Numbered from the stretch's first letter, positions 39,048 to 50,430 are shown. The stretch is 64,000 nucleotides of DNA from Smittia aterrima (GCA_033063855.1 CP093831.1:17422001-17486000), one strand, 5' to 3'. Translations and numbers: made by a program. Notes: generated by a model not told the origin, from the sequence alone.

Positions 39048-39914
39048 ATGTCATATCTGATTAAAAACGAAGATCATACCTTTATTGTTTGCTTAGAGCA
39101 ATCGTCTGAGGATCAATTTACTTTGCTGGCAACAAATTTATTCGAGTTCTTCAAAGAAACTTTGAGCTGCGACGAAATCGAAGAACGTGCCGAAAAGGAG
39201 AATGAAACGATTCGTATTAAACTACCGAAAGTATTGAAAACACTAAAGGAAGCAAATCCAAGCAGCTCAACAATCAAAAAGGTCAACGAATCACTTCAAA
39301 TTGATTTAAGTTTCTCAATCGATAACTCACACGAACTGAAATTTTTCTTCACTCCAAGTCAATGCAAAAGCGAAGACATCGGATCATTGTTTGTCTCTGG
39401 CTTAATGAAGTTGTCGATACAAAATCATTTGATGATGGAAAAGTTGCGAAAAGCTATTGAAGCGAAAGACCAAGAAATCGATGATTACAAAAGAAATGGA
39501 GCAACTTTAATTCGTGAAAAACTAGCAACGAAGAAGTTTGATTTCTCTGAAGAGAAAAAGATGTGTGATATTAATTTCATTGGAAATCACATTTCAATTG
39601 ACCCAACACCTCTTCTAAATGAAACCAACATTCCAAGTCTGTGCTCGATGATTCACGCAGAAAATGTCTTGCAACCTAAAGACAATAAAAAGAGCCAATC
39701 TCCAAGGAAAGCTATAAGTAAGACGAAGGGAATCAAACGAATTCAAGTGACTCAAAGCAAGAAGAACTTTGAGTATATCAACCAAAGTTTCGATTCTCAG
39801 GAAATTTCTGAGGGCGAAGCATTATCAAATGAAGCTTCATCGTCATCTGTTAAACCACAAGAGCTAATTAAAAAAGCAAAAATGACTTCTTCAAAGCCGA
39901 AATTCGAACTTTAA
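39048..39914 (+). CDS. NHEJ1: XRCC4-like factor (XLF / NHEJ1)
   Basis: Non-homologous end-joining factor that pairs with XRCC4 and ligase IV to bridge DNA ends. It is a single exon of 288 aa (human XLF is 299). Residues 1-~120 match the globular head in size and pattern (SYLIKNEDHTFIVCLEQ, ELKFFFTPSQC). The coiled-coil stalk begins near 125. Its diagnostic segment is KAIEAKDQEIDDYKRNGATL followed by IREKLATKKFD, which corresponds to the conserved ..KDLEIQDY..GATLIR.. region of the family. The C-terminal ~110 residues are Ser/Lys rich and end with KKAKMTSSKPKFEL; the basic tail is where XLF carries its Ku-binding motif. A poly(A) signal lies at about 39941. SWT1 follows on the same strand with 165 bases between the stop and the next ATG. 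Confidence 0.88.
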   Translation: MSYLIKNEDHTFIVCLEQSSEDQFTLLATNLFEFFKETLSCDEIEERAEKENETIRIKLPKVLKTLKEANPSSSTIKKVNESLQIDLSFSIDNSHELKFFFTPSQCKSEDIGSLFVSGLMKLSIQNHLMMEKLRKAIEAKDQEIDDYKRNGATLIREKLATKKFDFSEEKKMCDINFIGNHISIDPTPLLNETNIPSLCSMIHAENVLQPKDNKKSQSPRKAISKTKGIKRIQVTQSKKNFEYINQSFDSQEISEGEALSNEASSSSVKPQELIKKAKMTSSKPKFEL

Positions 39915-40079
39915 CTTAATTATTGATAAAACTGGATTTTTGAATAAAAATTAACCGACGAAAGTGTCGCGTTCAGTTGGAGAAAAATTGTTTGTAAACT
40001 ACATTCGAGAGAGCAAATCAAAACAAATCAAATAAATTAAAACAAAACCACTTTATTCTGATGTATCAAAGGCATCCAA

Positions 40080-41268
40080 ATGATGGATGGTGACGAAAAG
40101 CTTCCAGCAGGTTGGGTGAAAGTAAAGTCAAAGACACGGAAAGGAAAAATTTACTTTCACAACGAGAGACGTAAGATTTCGGTGTGGCGCTTTGAAGACT
40201 TGAAAGATTTCGATAAAAACGTGTTAGACAATTCAGATAAATCGAAAATGCAGTTACCAAAAACTTCGGCAAAGCATTTGTCAAATACTCCTAAAAAGTT
40301 GCCACCTGGCACTTCTGATCAGTCGAAAACCATCAAGAAAAATATTGCGCGGGATCGAATGACGAAATTGAAAACAAAATTGGCTACAGAAGTAAAACAA
40401 GGAAAGGAATCGAAGATTAAAGAACATGCCAACATTGTTGAAAACGTTTCCAGTAAGAATTTTGCTGCAAAACGAATGAAAAGCCTTAAAGATAAGCTCA
40501 AGAATGAAATTAAAGTAACTACAAAGGCTCTTGAAGAGACAATAAAAGAAGCAACAGACGACACATCTGCTATTTCGCAAGATAATGACATGATGGACAT
40601 TTCATTTGAGGATCAACCAGATGACTTTGAAGCAATGGATTGGGAAGATATTCCTGAGCAAACAATTATCGACGAAGTTCAGAAGGTTAGAACAACTGAC
40701 AATACGAACGGAAAAGAAAGTTTGTTTACGAAACAAAAGAGTCGAGAGCTAAAAGGAGATTTCTTTATTGTGGTTGATACAAACGTATTATTGTCAAACC
40801 TCGATTTCGTCAAAGAAATCAAAGGAAAAGTTTTTAAAGGTAATTTAATTTCAATAATTTATTCCTTTATTTATTCATTTACTTTTAGACATTGGAAAAG
40901 CTTCAATCTATCTCCCGTACATCGTGCTGTGTGAGTTGGATCGAATTAAGTCGCGCAATGACAATCTTGCTCGTCTCGCGCGTCGTGCCATCAACTTCAT
41001 CGACGAATGTTTTAAAGCAAAAGACTATTTCTTGACGGGCGAGAGTGCATTGGAAAGTGCAAAAAATAAGATAATTGCCGTCGAATCAGGTGATGATGAG
41101 ATTCTCAACTGCTGCCTTAAAATGTTAGAAACGACAGGAAGGATTTTGCTCCTAACTAACGACAAGAATTTGCGAAACAAAGCATTCGTTAACAAGATCG
41201 AGAGTTATTCACGCGACATGCTGAACTTAAAAGACTACAACGCAAAGAATGAAATCAATTTTAGTTAA
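40080..41268 (+). CDS. SWT1: SWT1-type PIN-domain RNA endonuclease
   Basis: Two exons (40080-40839, 40889-41268) give 379 aa. SWT1 is a nuclear-envelope-linked endoribonuclease in surveillance of defective mRNPs. The N-terminus is a WW-like module: LPAGW with W12, IYFHNE, and a second Trp at 36. The linker (60-220) is basic then acidic and probably disordered. The PIN domain starts at 228 with FFIVVDTNVLLSN, where D233 is the first metal-binding acid. It continues with LPYIVLCELDRIKSR (second acid), ESGDDEILNCCL (third) and LLTNDKNLRNKA (fourth), so the catalytic set looks complete. The protein ends soon after the PIN domain and lacks the long C-terminal region of vertebrate SWT1, as in shorter invertebrate and yeast forms. 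A poly(A) signal lies near 41387. Confidence 0.9.
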
Positions 41269-41433
41269 GATAACAATATTTAATCTGAAGATGCTGCGAC
41301 TTTTTTATCGCCACGAAACGAGGCTGTGTTCATTACAAAAGCTGCATTCACAGCTAATTTTTTTATATTTCTACACTCGTTATAAAAAATAAATATTTGA
41401 GAAATGGAAAAGCAAACGCGGATTTTTAATTAC

Positions 41434-41455
41434 CTAGACAAAAATATTTGTCTAG
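41434..41455. repeat. Perfect 9-bp hairpin downstream of SWT1
   Basis: CTAGACAAA at 41434-41442 and its exact inverse TTTGTCTAG at 41447-41455 are separated by AATA. The repeat lies 40-60 bases past the SWT1 poly(A) signal. Function is unknown; it may be incidental in AT-rich DNA, though a perfect 9-bp stem with a 4-base loop is notable. Confidence 0.6.
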
Positions 41456-42308
41456 CGATTGAATAAAAGAGCGAGGAGAAATTATTTTGCTGTTCAGTCG
41501 CTGAGGAATCTTCATTTTAGTTGTTTTGGTCGTTTAAGAATTTTCAAAAACAATTGTTAGACGTTTTCATCGTAACACAAGCTCAGACGTTTTCATAACA
41601 AACTTCAAAGGGACCATCACAACCCAATCAAAACAAAAAAAAATCGGAAAAGTTCTCCACTTCTCTGATTCTCCTCGAACAGTTCAGGTCGCATCAGTTA
41701 TTGTTACACAATCTTCTTTTAAGATCTTTTAAGTTTCGTCAATGTTGTTAATTATTGTTATGAGAGGACGAAAGAAGAAGTAGAGGAATAATTAAAATAG
41801 AATAAGAAAGAAACTTACTAAATTGCCAACACAAACGCATTGTGGACAAAGTAGACAGAACAAAATCCGTATCAGCAATTCTCGTATGTCTCCTGATAAA
41901 GAAATCAATTGGCAATAAACAAGGCAGTGATAAAAAATATCTCGGAAGGTGCTCCAGCAAATTAGGAAATAATTTAATTGTTCGCGGATCGCGAAAGTGA
42001 TAATTTGTTATAGTGGCTTTTGTTAAAGCGTGGATGATAACAAATGAGGCTTCCAATTAGTTTGATGCATGTTAGTTAATTGTTAGACGACGCAAAATGC
42101 GGGACACAATAAGCAAATTGATATAAATCACACTCAATTGGTGTGCGTTATGTGTGGGCGAGAAGTGACACTAAACAGTAAAATTTTTATTGAGACAAAC
42201 AACGAATAAAGGAATTCGAAGCAAGTTTACTTATAATTCACATGTGCGGAGTTCCTGCAGCGAAGAAATCCTCTTTCGATCGATCAAGCACAAAACAAAT
42301 AAATTAAA

Positions 42309-45300
42309 ATGAAGTTTGCGGATCATCTCGGCACTCACATCACGCCCGAATGGAGGAAGCAATACATAAATTATGAGGTGAGTCATAGCCGCAACTTTTA
42401 ATTGATCAAGAATGCGACGACAAGTTACGAACTTGCATTTCACTACACGCGACGTCACAGTTTACATTCATAAATCACTTAAACCTTCATAGACGAATAT
42501 TTGCCTTCCTCATTATCTTTCTTGATTTCATTTGATGTTCACGTTGAGACGAAAAAGAAAAGATTTAAAAATAAATATTTAATTCATTAGTTCACGTCTC
42601 AGAGGGATATTCGCGGGGATTTTTTATTCGATGTTCATAACATCGGTAGACAGTTTGAAGATTTCTTTGTCGACAGTTGACTACGGTCGTTGACTGCATA
42701 ATGTTATTTTTGGCTCGTGCGATAATAAATCAAAACTTCTTTGAAACTATTTTGCTGTTCATGCAAAATTATGGCAAGTTCCGTTTGGCCGTGAATGAGG
42801 TGAAACGAGCCATTGCACAATTGCAGCAACAAAATCAGTTTCCATCGATACTCATTGATTAATATTTAGGTTTAATTAAAAAAACGTGAAACCAAAGAAA
42901 ACGATCCGCGAAATAAACGCTTCAGAGATAAAATAAGACTAACTGCATGTTAATTGAGACAGCGTCGTTAATTTTATTGACTGCTTCTTCATTTTTCCAC
43001 TTGAAAATGTTTGCGAGAGCTCGTAATTCATTTCCAGATATTTTGACTTCTTCACTTTGATGAACTATAGACCTCGAAAAAAATCTCTCAATATATCTGA
43101 ACCGTGCATTGCGTAGGTAAGGTTTACTTTTCGTCATCAACAGGTGTTTCATGCTTCAAACGAAGAAGTAAAATATTTCCGAGACTTTTGCTTCTCTGTA
43201 GCATGGGAATTCCCTGCGAGTACGTCACGACACGAAGCTCAGATTTTATTTTCTTTTCTTTCTACATTGACATTCCGCATTCAATTGCGAACGACCTTCG
43301 ATGAAGCAATTCGACGTTCGATAATGTTTTGCATGAAGTATTGCCGCTTTATGACATACGACAATGTGCGATTACAGTATTATAGGCTCTTAAGATAAGA
43401 ATGTAAAGGCAATGAGAAATCAGACAAAGAGATAAGAGATAAGATAACAAGATGAAACTGAGCGGCAATTATTCGGTTTTGAAGTTCTCGTAATCTTAAT
43501 TGCAATATTCTTGTTACTAGGAAATGAAATCAATGCTTTATCAAGCGGTTGAAGAAGCTCCAGCTGTCGAAAGTGTCGAAGAAGGTAAGAAAATAATAAA
43601 ATAAATCACAAAACCAATCATATTATCTTCTGGTTGTTTTTTTAAAGAAATCCTCAAGCGACACTTTGCCAATTTCGATGAAACATTCTTCAACTATTGT
43701 GATAAAGAACTGAAGAAAATCAACACGTTTTATTCAGAAAAACTCGCGGAAGCAACGAGAAAGTTTGCAACACTCAACAGCGAGTTGAAAATCTCAATGG
43801 ATGAAGTGCAAAAGGCAAAGCCCCATCAATCGCTTAAGAAACGAACATTACCAAATCGAAAGATTCAGGTTCGACTTATTTCAAAATTATCATCGAAAGT
43901 CTTTTTCAATTCAATTTTCTTATTAGGAATTTAAACTTGCGTTCTCAGAGTTTTATTTGTCGTTAGTTCTTCTTCAAAACTATCAGAATCTGAATCACAC
44001 TGGCTTCAGAAAGATTCTCAAGAAACATGACAAACTCTTACGTGTTGACATTGGAGGAAAATGGCAGAAAGATAAAGTCGAAACTTCACACTTTTTTGTC
44101 AATCGTGACATCGACAAAATTATTCATGAAACGGAAGCGGCTGTCACTGCTGAACTCGAGGCGGGAGACAGACAGCGTGCTATGAAAAGATTAAGAGTTC
44201 CTCCTTTAGGTAATTACTCGCCACTTTGTATTTAAGTTTATTACTTAATTAACATTCTCCTCAGGCGATCAGCAAAGTCCTTGGACTACATTTAAAGTTG
44301 GTCTCTTCTCTGGAAGTTTCCTTGTTTTATGCATTGCTGTGATACTTTCTGCAATCTTCTACACTGACGTTCCTGACTCTTCAGAAGATGGTTCACGATG
44401 GGAGATTCTCAAAATAGCCTTTCGTCTATATCGAGCACCTCTTCTTCTCATAATTTTTGTTTTCCTAATCGGAATAAACATCTACGGGTGGAGATCTGCG
44501 GGATGCAATCATGTGTTGATTTTCGAGCTCGATCCACGAAATCATTTATCGGAGCAGCATTTGATGGAACTCGCGTCGATTTTTGGCGTTGTTTGGTGTG
44601 TCAGCATTCTCAGCTTTCTTTACTCTCAAAGCTTATCGATTCCACCGTTTGTTAATCCACTTGCACTCACCATCATCATGATACTTTTCATTTGTAATCC
44701 GTTCAAAGTGTTTCGATGGGAGGCGCGGTTCTGGCTGCTTCGAACAGTTGTAAGTTATTGAATTTCTAATGGAAACAAATAAACTAATTTTTATTTTAAT
44801 CAATCAAGGGTCGCATGATCTCAGCTCCCTTCTTCCCAGTGCAATTCGCTGATTTCTGGCTGGCAGATCAACTTAACTCGCTAGTCACAGCCCTCATGGA
44901 CTTTCAATTTCTCTCTTGCTTTTACTTGTCGTCAAGCAGTGATTGGACAAATTTAAATGGAGTCTCGCATTGCATGGAAAACGATTTCATCATTCGACCT
45001 ATTGTGAATTGTCTGCCAGCTTGGTTTCGCTTTGCCCAATGTCTTAGACGTTATCGAGACTCACGAGAAGCTTTTCCTCATCTTGCGAATGCTGGAAAGT
45101 ACTCGACAACGTTTCTCGTCGTTATTTTCTCAACTTTGCGGAATTTTCACTCGTCGAATTATGACAGCACATTCGATAATCCCTTCACATATGTCTGGTT
45201 GATCTCTCAAGTTGTCAGTTCGTGTTATGCACTGACGTGGGATCTGAAAATGGATTGGGGTTTGTTCGATAAGAATGCTGGTGAAAATACTCTTCTAAGA

Positions 45301-45856
45301 GAAGAAATCGTTTACTCATCATCGGTGAGTTTACTTTACGATTTAGTTTTCGGAACTTTAATTGAAACTTTCTTTCTCTCAGTCGTTTTACTATTTTGCA
45401 ATCATCGAGGACACAGTTTTACGTTTCATCTGGATCGCTTCGTTCATCCTAACTGAGAATAAACTTGTGAGCGGTGATCTTATGACATCAATCCTCGCTC
45501 CTCTCGAGGTATTTCGACGTTTCATTTGGAACTTCTTCCGTCTCGAAAATGAACATTTAAACAATTGCGGTAAGTTCAGAGCTGTTCGAGACATTTCGAT
45601 CGCACCAATTGATTCATCGGATCAAACCACAATCTTGAGAATGATGGATGATTATGACGGAGTTGTGAATAGGTGAGCACAAATCTCAATCCTAGTATTA
45701 CAATTTGATCTTCAACAATTCGTTCACAGATACTCGAAACAAAATCGACCAAAGCCAAAGAAAACAAAAGACATTGAGAAGCGGCTGCTGATCTCTCCTT
45801 ACAGATCATCGCTGCAAGACTTGTCCATTGATGTTCAGACCATGAAGCATTCATGA
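42309..45856 (+). CDS. XPR1: XPR1-type phosphate exporter (SPX-EXS)
   Basis: Plasma-membrane exporter of inorganic phosphate gated by inositol pyrophosphates. Eight exons (42309-42377, 43521-43584, 43648-43868, 43927-44209, 44265-44749, 44809-45324, 45383-45672, 45730-45856) give 684 aa, close to human XPR1 (696). The SPX domain begins at Met1 (MKFADHLGTHITPEWRKQYI) and includes GFRKILKKHDKLLRVD, the basic helix that binds inositol polyphosphate. Membrane helices start near 220 (GLFSGSFLVLCIAVILSAIF). The EXS region starts near 375 with GRMISAPFFPVQFADFWLAD and includes NAGKYSTTF and TWDLKMDWG. The tail beyond ~580 is cytosolic. Intron 1 is long (1.14 kb, 42378-43520) and contains no other supported exon; the remaining introns are 55-65 bases. 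Promoter sequence lies in 41456-42308. Confidence 0.97.
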
Positions 45857-46229
45857 TGTTTCCCAAGTCTTTTCTTTTAACAAGCTGACGCTGCTGTTTC
45901 TGTTTAAAGCTAGATTAGTAAAAAAAAAGTTTTAGAAAATTATGCAAATCGGTTAGAGACATGAAAGAAAATATTCGCATTTATTTTTTTATGATGCACG
46001 TAGAATCAAATCTCAGATAACCGGCAATAGGCCTTGAAAAGTTGCAACCATAGAAATTAAAATGGGAAAGACATTTCGGGAATATTTGTTACTAGAGAAT
46101 GTACGAATCAAATTTTGTGACGAGATAGGAAAATCGTAATTTGCGACATTCCAAAATAATATTCGCAGAGAATTATAAAAGTTTTGTATCCGAGTGCCTG
46201 AGTCGAGACATTAAACATTTGCCTTTCGA

Positions 46230-46334
46230 TTAAGGGCTGTTCACGAATCACGTAGAAATTTAGTTAGAAAGATGACGCTGTAAAAATGTAATTATTAGAG
46301 AATTGCTGACGTGATTTACGAATATTCCCCTTAA
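46230..46334. mobile_element. piggyBac-like MITE with TTAA target duplication
   Basis: A 97-bp element (46234-46330) is flanked on both sides by TTAA (46230-46233 and 46331-46334), the target site of the piggyBac superfamily. The left end reads GGGCTGTTCACGAATCACGT. The right end, read on the other strand, is GGGG followed by AATATTCGTAAATCACGT, so the termini form imperfect inverted repeats of about 20-22 bp. There is no coding capacity, so this is a non-autonomous miniature element. It lies inside one copy of the unknown repeat described for 46371-46660. Confidence 0.75.
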
Positions 46335-46370
46335 ACTAAATGTTCTTCCTTCTGAATTGGTGAGTTATGA

Positions 46371-46660
46371 ACTGATGCAAAAATGAATTTCAAAACGGCC
46401 TTTCTTAGTGCTTAGTATTTAGGCAGTATTAAAGCTAAATATATTCAAACTAGAGTTCGATAACTGAAATTGGTGGAGCCTAATGAAAAGACTCAAGATG
46501 AAACTTTCAATTCATTATTTTGATTACACTAAACTCGAAGTGCTCGTTAAAAATTTAACAGACTGGAATCTGAAATGTTTTCTGAGCAAAAGAAAGTTAA
46601 ATACAATTCGAGTTGCCAGGAGGATCAATCGAAACGGAGACGCTACTAGAGTTTAAAACA
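46371..46660. repeat. Unknown dispersed repeat, copy 1
   Basis: The stretch from ACTGATGCAAAAATGAATTT to about AGACGCT.AGAGTTTAA is matched, with many differences, by 47415-48115. Shared blocks include CTTAGTATTTAGGCAGTATT, AACTCGAAGTGCTC, AACAGACTGGAAT and GAGTTGCCAGGA. A further shared block (CGAGACATTAAACATT) lies upstream of the MITE near 46205. No open frame runs through the repeat. The family is unknown. Confidence 0.6.
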
Positions 46661-47414
46661 TAAATTGCATATGGAAGAAGAAAAAAACCAATAAAAATAA
46701 TAAAAATATTTCTTAATCATTTTATACTTCTTCAACGGAATCTTTAACGAAAACATTTTATAGTAACAGCGATCAACAACATTTATTTATTTATTTCAGA
46801 ACTGACCAAATCTTTAAACCTTTCTTCTTACTTCACAAATGTGTATGATGCAAGGTCAAGGCATAATGAAATGAGCGAGATAGCGGCAAGCGAAAACCTA
46901 ATAATCATTTTCCTTTATCGCAATTCTTTATATTTCAATATTTAGTTAACAACTTTAAGATTTTTCGCTTTCCATTTTAACTTTTGATGGTAGTCAGAAC
47001 GAACAGAGCAATTAACTAGGCTCAACTTTTTCTACACTTCGAACGCACCTCAGGAAATATTTTGTTGTTGCATTGATTTGTATGCGACATTTTCCATCGC
47101 AAGGATTAAAGACATGAGGAGTCCTAATTGAGAACAATTAAATTGTCTTGTAGGCAACTTAATTTCATAAGGAAAAGCTCGAGTTACCAAGAAAATCTAG
47201 CTTACATGGATTTTTTTGAATGGCATGTGAACTAAACATTGTGAAGCTTTTAGTTTACGCTCAACTATCACAAGAAAAAAATAATAAAATTTTGAAATAA
47301 TATTGCCATAGATTTTTTTCTTCTGGATAAAAATGTTAAAACATCTCAGGGCCAATTACTTTGTGAAACGCTGTGGTCAATAAAGAACGCAAATGGAGCG
47401 AGACATTAAACATT

Positions 47415-48115
47415 GCGACTGATGCGAGAATGAATTTAAAATGGGCTTTTCTTAGAGATTAGTACTTAGGCAGTATTAAATCTAAATATGGGGAATTCTT
47501 TTGAGAGTGAAACGTCACTAATGAATTTGAAAATGAAATAACTTATCGCGCGGAAATATTTATAACTTTTATATTATCTTATTAGATTTAGTTTAAAAAA
47601 ACTATTTTTTTGAATAAAACTCTTCATTTAAAAGTCACTTAATTAAAGAGCTATTAATTTTTTTCTTTCATTAGTGACGTTTCATTGTGAATTCCAACTT
47701 TTCTATGATTCATCTTTGATTTACTTTATAACTAAAATTCATATTAAAAAAGTGAGTATGCCAGATTGTAGCATAGCTAATAGGCAGAAGCTCATTTTAT
47801 TCTTTTGCTGGCTGTCCGCTTCGTTCAGGCTCCAGATAAATTTTTTTGAAAAATGGCGTCAAAAAATCTCAAAAGAATTCCACATATGTTCAAGAAATAA
47901 TTGGCGGAGTTTAATTAAAAGGCTCGTGATTAAACTTTCAAATTATTCTTTTGATCAAACAGAACTCGAAGTGCTCATCTATAAAAATATTTAATTAAAT
48001 CTTTGGGAAAATCCAACAGACTGGAATTTGAAATGTTTTCCGAGAATGAGTGAGTGAAATGCACTTCGAGTTGCCAGGAGAATCAATTGAAAAAGAGACG
48101 CTTTTAAAGTTTAAC
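47415..48115. repeat. Unknown dispersed repeat, copy 2, interrupted
   Basis: This is the second diverged copy of the repeat at 46371-46660, in the same orientation. Homology is interrupted from about 47490 to 47895, where an inverted-repeat element (47493-47694) and about 200 bases of other sequence lie. It then resumes at TTGGCGGAGTTTAATTAAAA and runs through AACAGACTGGAAT and GAGTTGCCAGGAG. Confidence 0.55.
47493..47694. mobile_element. Short inverted-repeat (foldback/MITE-like) element
   Basis: GAATTC at 47493-47498 and again at 47689-47694 bound the element. Next to them a perfect 17-bp inverted repeat occurs: GAAACGTCACTAATGAA at 47509-47525 and its reverse complement at 47667-47683. 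The interior is AT-rich with no ORF of note. No clear target duplication was recognised, so the superfamily is open. The element interrupts copy 2 of the neighbouring repeat. Confidence 0.6.
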
Positions 48116-48174
48116 AGATAATTACGTGTCAAATATTAACAAGTGGCAGTAGCAGTTCGTACCGAACTTACTGA

Positions 48175-49040
48175 AGGGTTTTTCATCCTCTGGATGAACT
48201 GGTTACAGGGTACATTTTACTTGGTTTGTTTACCGAAGTTTCACTTTGAGCTCACCAGAGGTGGATCCAATGAGTGGAGCTTGGATTTTCTGGGATTTAT
48301 CGCTTAGTCGTGACCAGTTAAACATTTCATGTAAAGAACTCAATGCTCTAGCTCTAAAGGGAACGAAGTTCCACTCTGAGCTCACCAGAGATGGATCCAA
48401 TGTGTGGAGCTTGGATTTTCTGGGATTTATTGCTTTGTCATGACCAGCTGATCATTTCATGTGAACAACTCAAAGCTCTAACTCCAAAGGAAGAGAAGTT
48501 TCACTTTGAGCTCACCAGAGATGGATCCAATGTGTGGAGCTTGGATTTTCTGGGATTTATTGCTTTGTCAAGTCGAGCTGATCATTTCATGTGAACAAAT
48601 GAAAGCTCTAACTCTAAAGGAACAGAAGTTTCACTTGGCGCTGGCAAGAGGTGGACCCAGATCTGGTCAGCTATAAGATCCATGCACTCGATTCAACATG
48701 CTGATCACTTCTTGTGAACAAGTCACAGCTGAAATGTGCTTCCGTTTTCGAGAAAACGTATTTCAAAACTAAAAATCGACTTTTTGTATGGAGATTCCAG
48801 GTTTTGGGCCCGTGGGCCTGATCCTGATGAGCTAGCCAAAAATCCTCAAAAGTTGTTTTTCGTATTTAAATTCTCTATCGACTGGTGAAGAAATTAATTC
48901 GCTAGCTCATCGCGTTCGCGAGTTATCTCAATCACGGACCACGGAAGACGGAAGACGGACCACGGAAGACGGAAGACGGACCACGGAAGACGGACAAAGC
49001 GGCCACAATAGGGTGTTCCATCCTTCGGATGAAAAACCCT
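48175..49040. mobile_element. 866-bp non-autonomous element with terminal inverted repeats and internal tandem repeats
   Basis: The left end AGGGTTTTTCATCC (48175-48188) recurs as an exact inverted copy at 49027-49040. Each terminus continues, after three differing bases, with GGATG, so each end can itself fold as a small hairpin (CATCC/GGATG). Inside are about three 130-bp tandem units starting at GAGCTCACCAGAG (48248, 48378, 48508), with a degenerate fourth near 48636. A unique middle part follows, then a 21-bp minisatellite at about 48935-48995 (unit CGGACCACGGAAGACGGAAGA). No transposase ORF is present. No convincing target duplication is visible (flanks CTGA and AAAA). Confidence 0.7.
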
Positions 49041-49247
49041 AAAAATATTACATATTTTTTTCCTGCGTGATTTATTAAATTAAAAACTCTTCCAAAAAAT
49101 GCAAATGCATCACATGCTGATCTTTTTGCCCTTATCAATTTCTTTTCAACGCAAACATTTAAATATTTATACTGCGGCTCTCTCAACTTCATTTGTATTC
49201 TAAAGCTTAACGAGTGAACATCGCAATCGATCGCACAGAGAAATAAA

Positions 49248-49830
49248 ATGAAAGAGCTACAGCTTTTCGGTTGTCACAACTTCTACACTGGAGGAAAAAT
49301 TGTTGGATTCATCACTTTAGTTGAGAATGTAGTGAGAGCGGGAATTAGTTTTATTTTCCTAATGTGGGCGTTTCAAGAGCAAACGACACAGAAGCTAGAG
49401 AAAGGTGAGGAGAAATCAATATGAAAGTTAATCAAGAACACTTCAAGAATGAAAGTTTCTTCTAGAAATATTTCACGCCGAGATCTACGGCTTTGTTGGA
49501 TTTACCGGAGCAGTTCTCTCAATCATCCTAATAATTGGAATTTCAAGAATGTCGTTCAGACTTTTTGTTCCATGGATTGCATTCCAGTTAGTCATCATAT
49601 GTTACCAAGTTTATTTCTCATTCGAGATAATAAATTCTGGCGTTCACGAGATGGCAAACTATACTTCAATGTTTATTGTGACGATATTCCTATTTCACAC
49701 GATGTTCGAAGCTTATTACTTGTGTTTAATCGTCGGCCTCTCGCAAATCGTCGCGAACATCAAAGTGATACAACAGAACGACGCTAAATCGATGAACATG
49801 CAAATGAAGATTCATGATGGAATGATTTGA
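49248..49830 (+). CDS. Small four-helix membrane protein (DUF4728-like)
   Basis: Two exons, 49248-49404 and 49466-49830, give 173 aa. Four hydrophobic segments are visible: residues about 16-42 (KIVGFITLVENVVRAGISFI), about 60-80 (GFVGFTGAVLSIILIIGI), about 85-105 (LFVPWIAFQLVIICYQVYF) and about 120-150 (FIVTIFLFHTMFEAYYLCLI). The first residues (KELQLFGCHNFYTGG) and the short polar tail fit small insect tetraspan proteins of unknown function such as the DUF4728 family. That assignment is inferred from architecture, not from a specific motif. A TATA-like ATATTTATA lies about 85 bases upstream, and overlapping poly(A) signals follow the stop (about 49848). It borders the 866-bp repeat element upstream. 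Confidence 0.75.
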
Positions 49831-50430
49831 GTTCTACATTTCAATTCCGAATAAAATAAAATAATAAATCAAATATCGTCATTCAAATGTTTACTTCGTT
49901 TGACGGCTTAGGGAAAACCCGCAACCTCGTTCAGCTCATTTGTCACTAAAATGCGACTCAGCAGTCATTGTGGATAAGTCATCGACTCATTACTTGAATT
50001 GTCTGTCGACCCATCTGACATGGTCTTGGCCTTTGATGAGATACAAAGCGGCAATTGCTTAAAGCGTGTTTTCTTCAATTTTATGGGGAATTCCTTCATT
50101 CTTCAATTCCACAATGAACTGGATCGATAGAGATGAAACAATTCAAATGTTGAACGATTTTCTAGTGAAAGTCACGTGATCGTTGTTGATCAACTCAAAC
50201 GTAAAGCGATTATTGATTTTTGAAAGATCATCTTTCTAAGATCGCGAAAAAAATACTTTTTCCTCGAAGAGAGTTGTCGTCATCGTAAATCCCGAAGCTT
50301 TTTTTTCATCATTTCTCTGAGAATTTTGGCTTGATAAGATAAGCTTTTAGAAATCCGAGAGCGTCAATTATTGTCAGTCTTCGTTTTGAACCTCATCAAG
50401 CTAAATCTGTCACTCTCGGTATTTTCGAAA

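Noticed and set aside
47674..47994. 106-aa plus-strand ORF
   Set aside because: It crosses the end of the inverted-repeat element and the unknown repeat; no domain is seen.
48246..48640. CRISPR-like array
   Set aside because: The 130-bp units are contiguous tandem repeats without spacers, in a eukaryotic context.
48932..49192. Minus-strand ORF with repeated SVFRGPS
   Set aside because: The repeat is the 21-bp minisatellite (a multiple of three) read through, not a protein gene.
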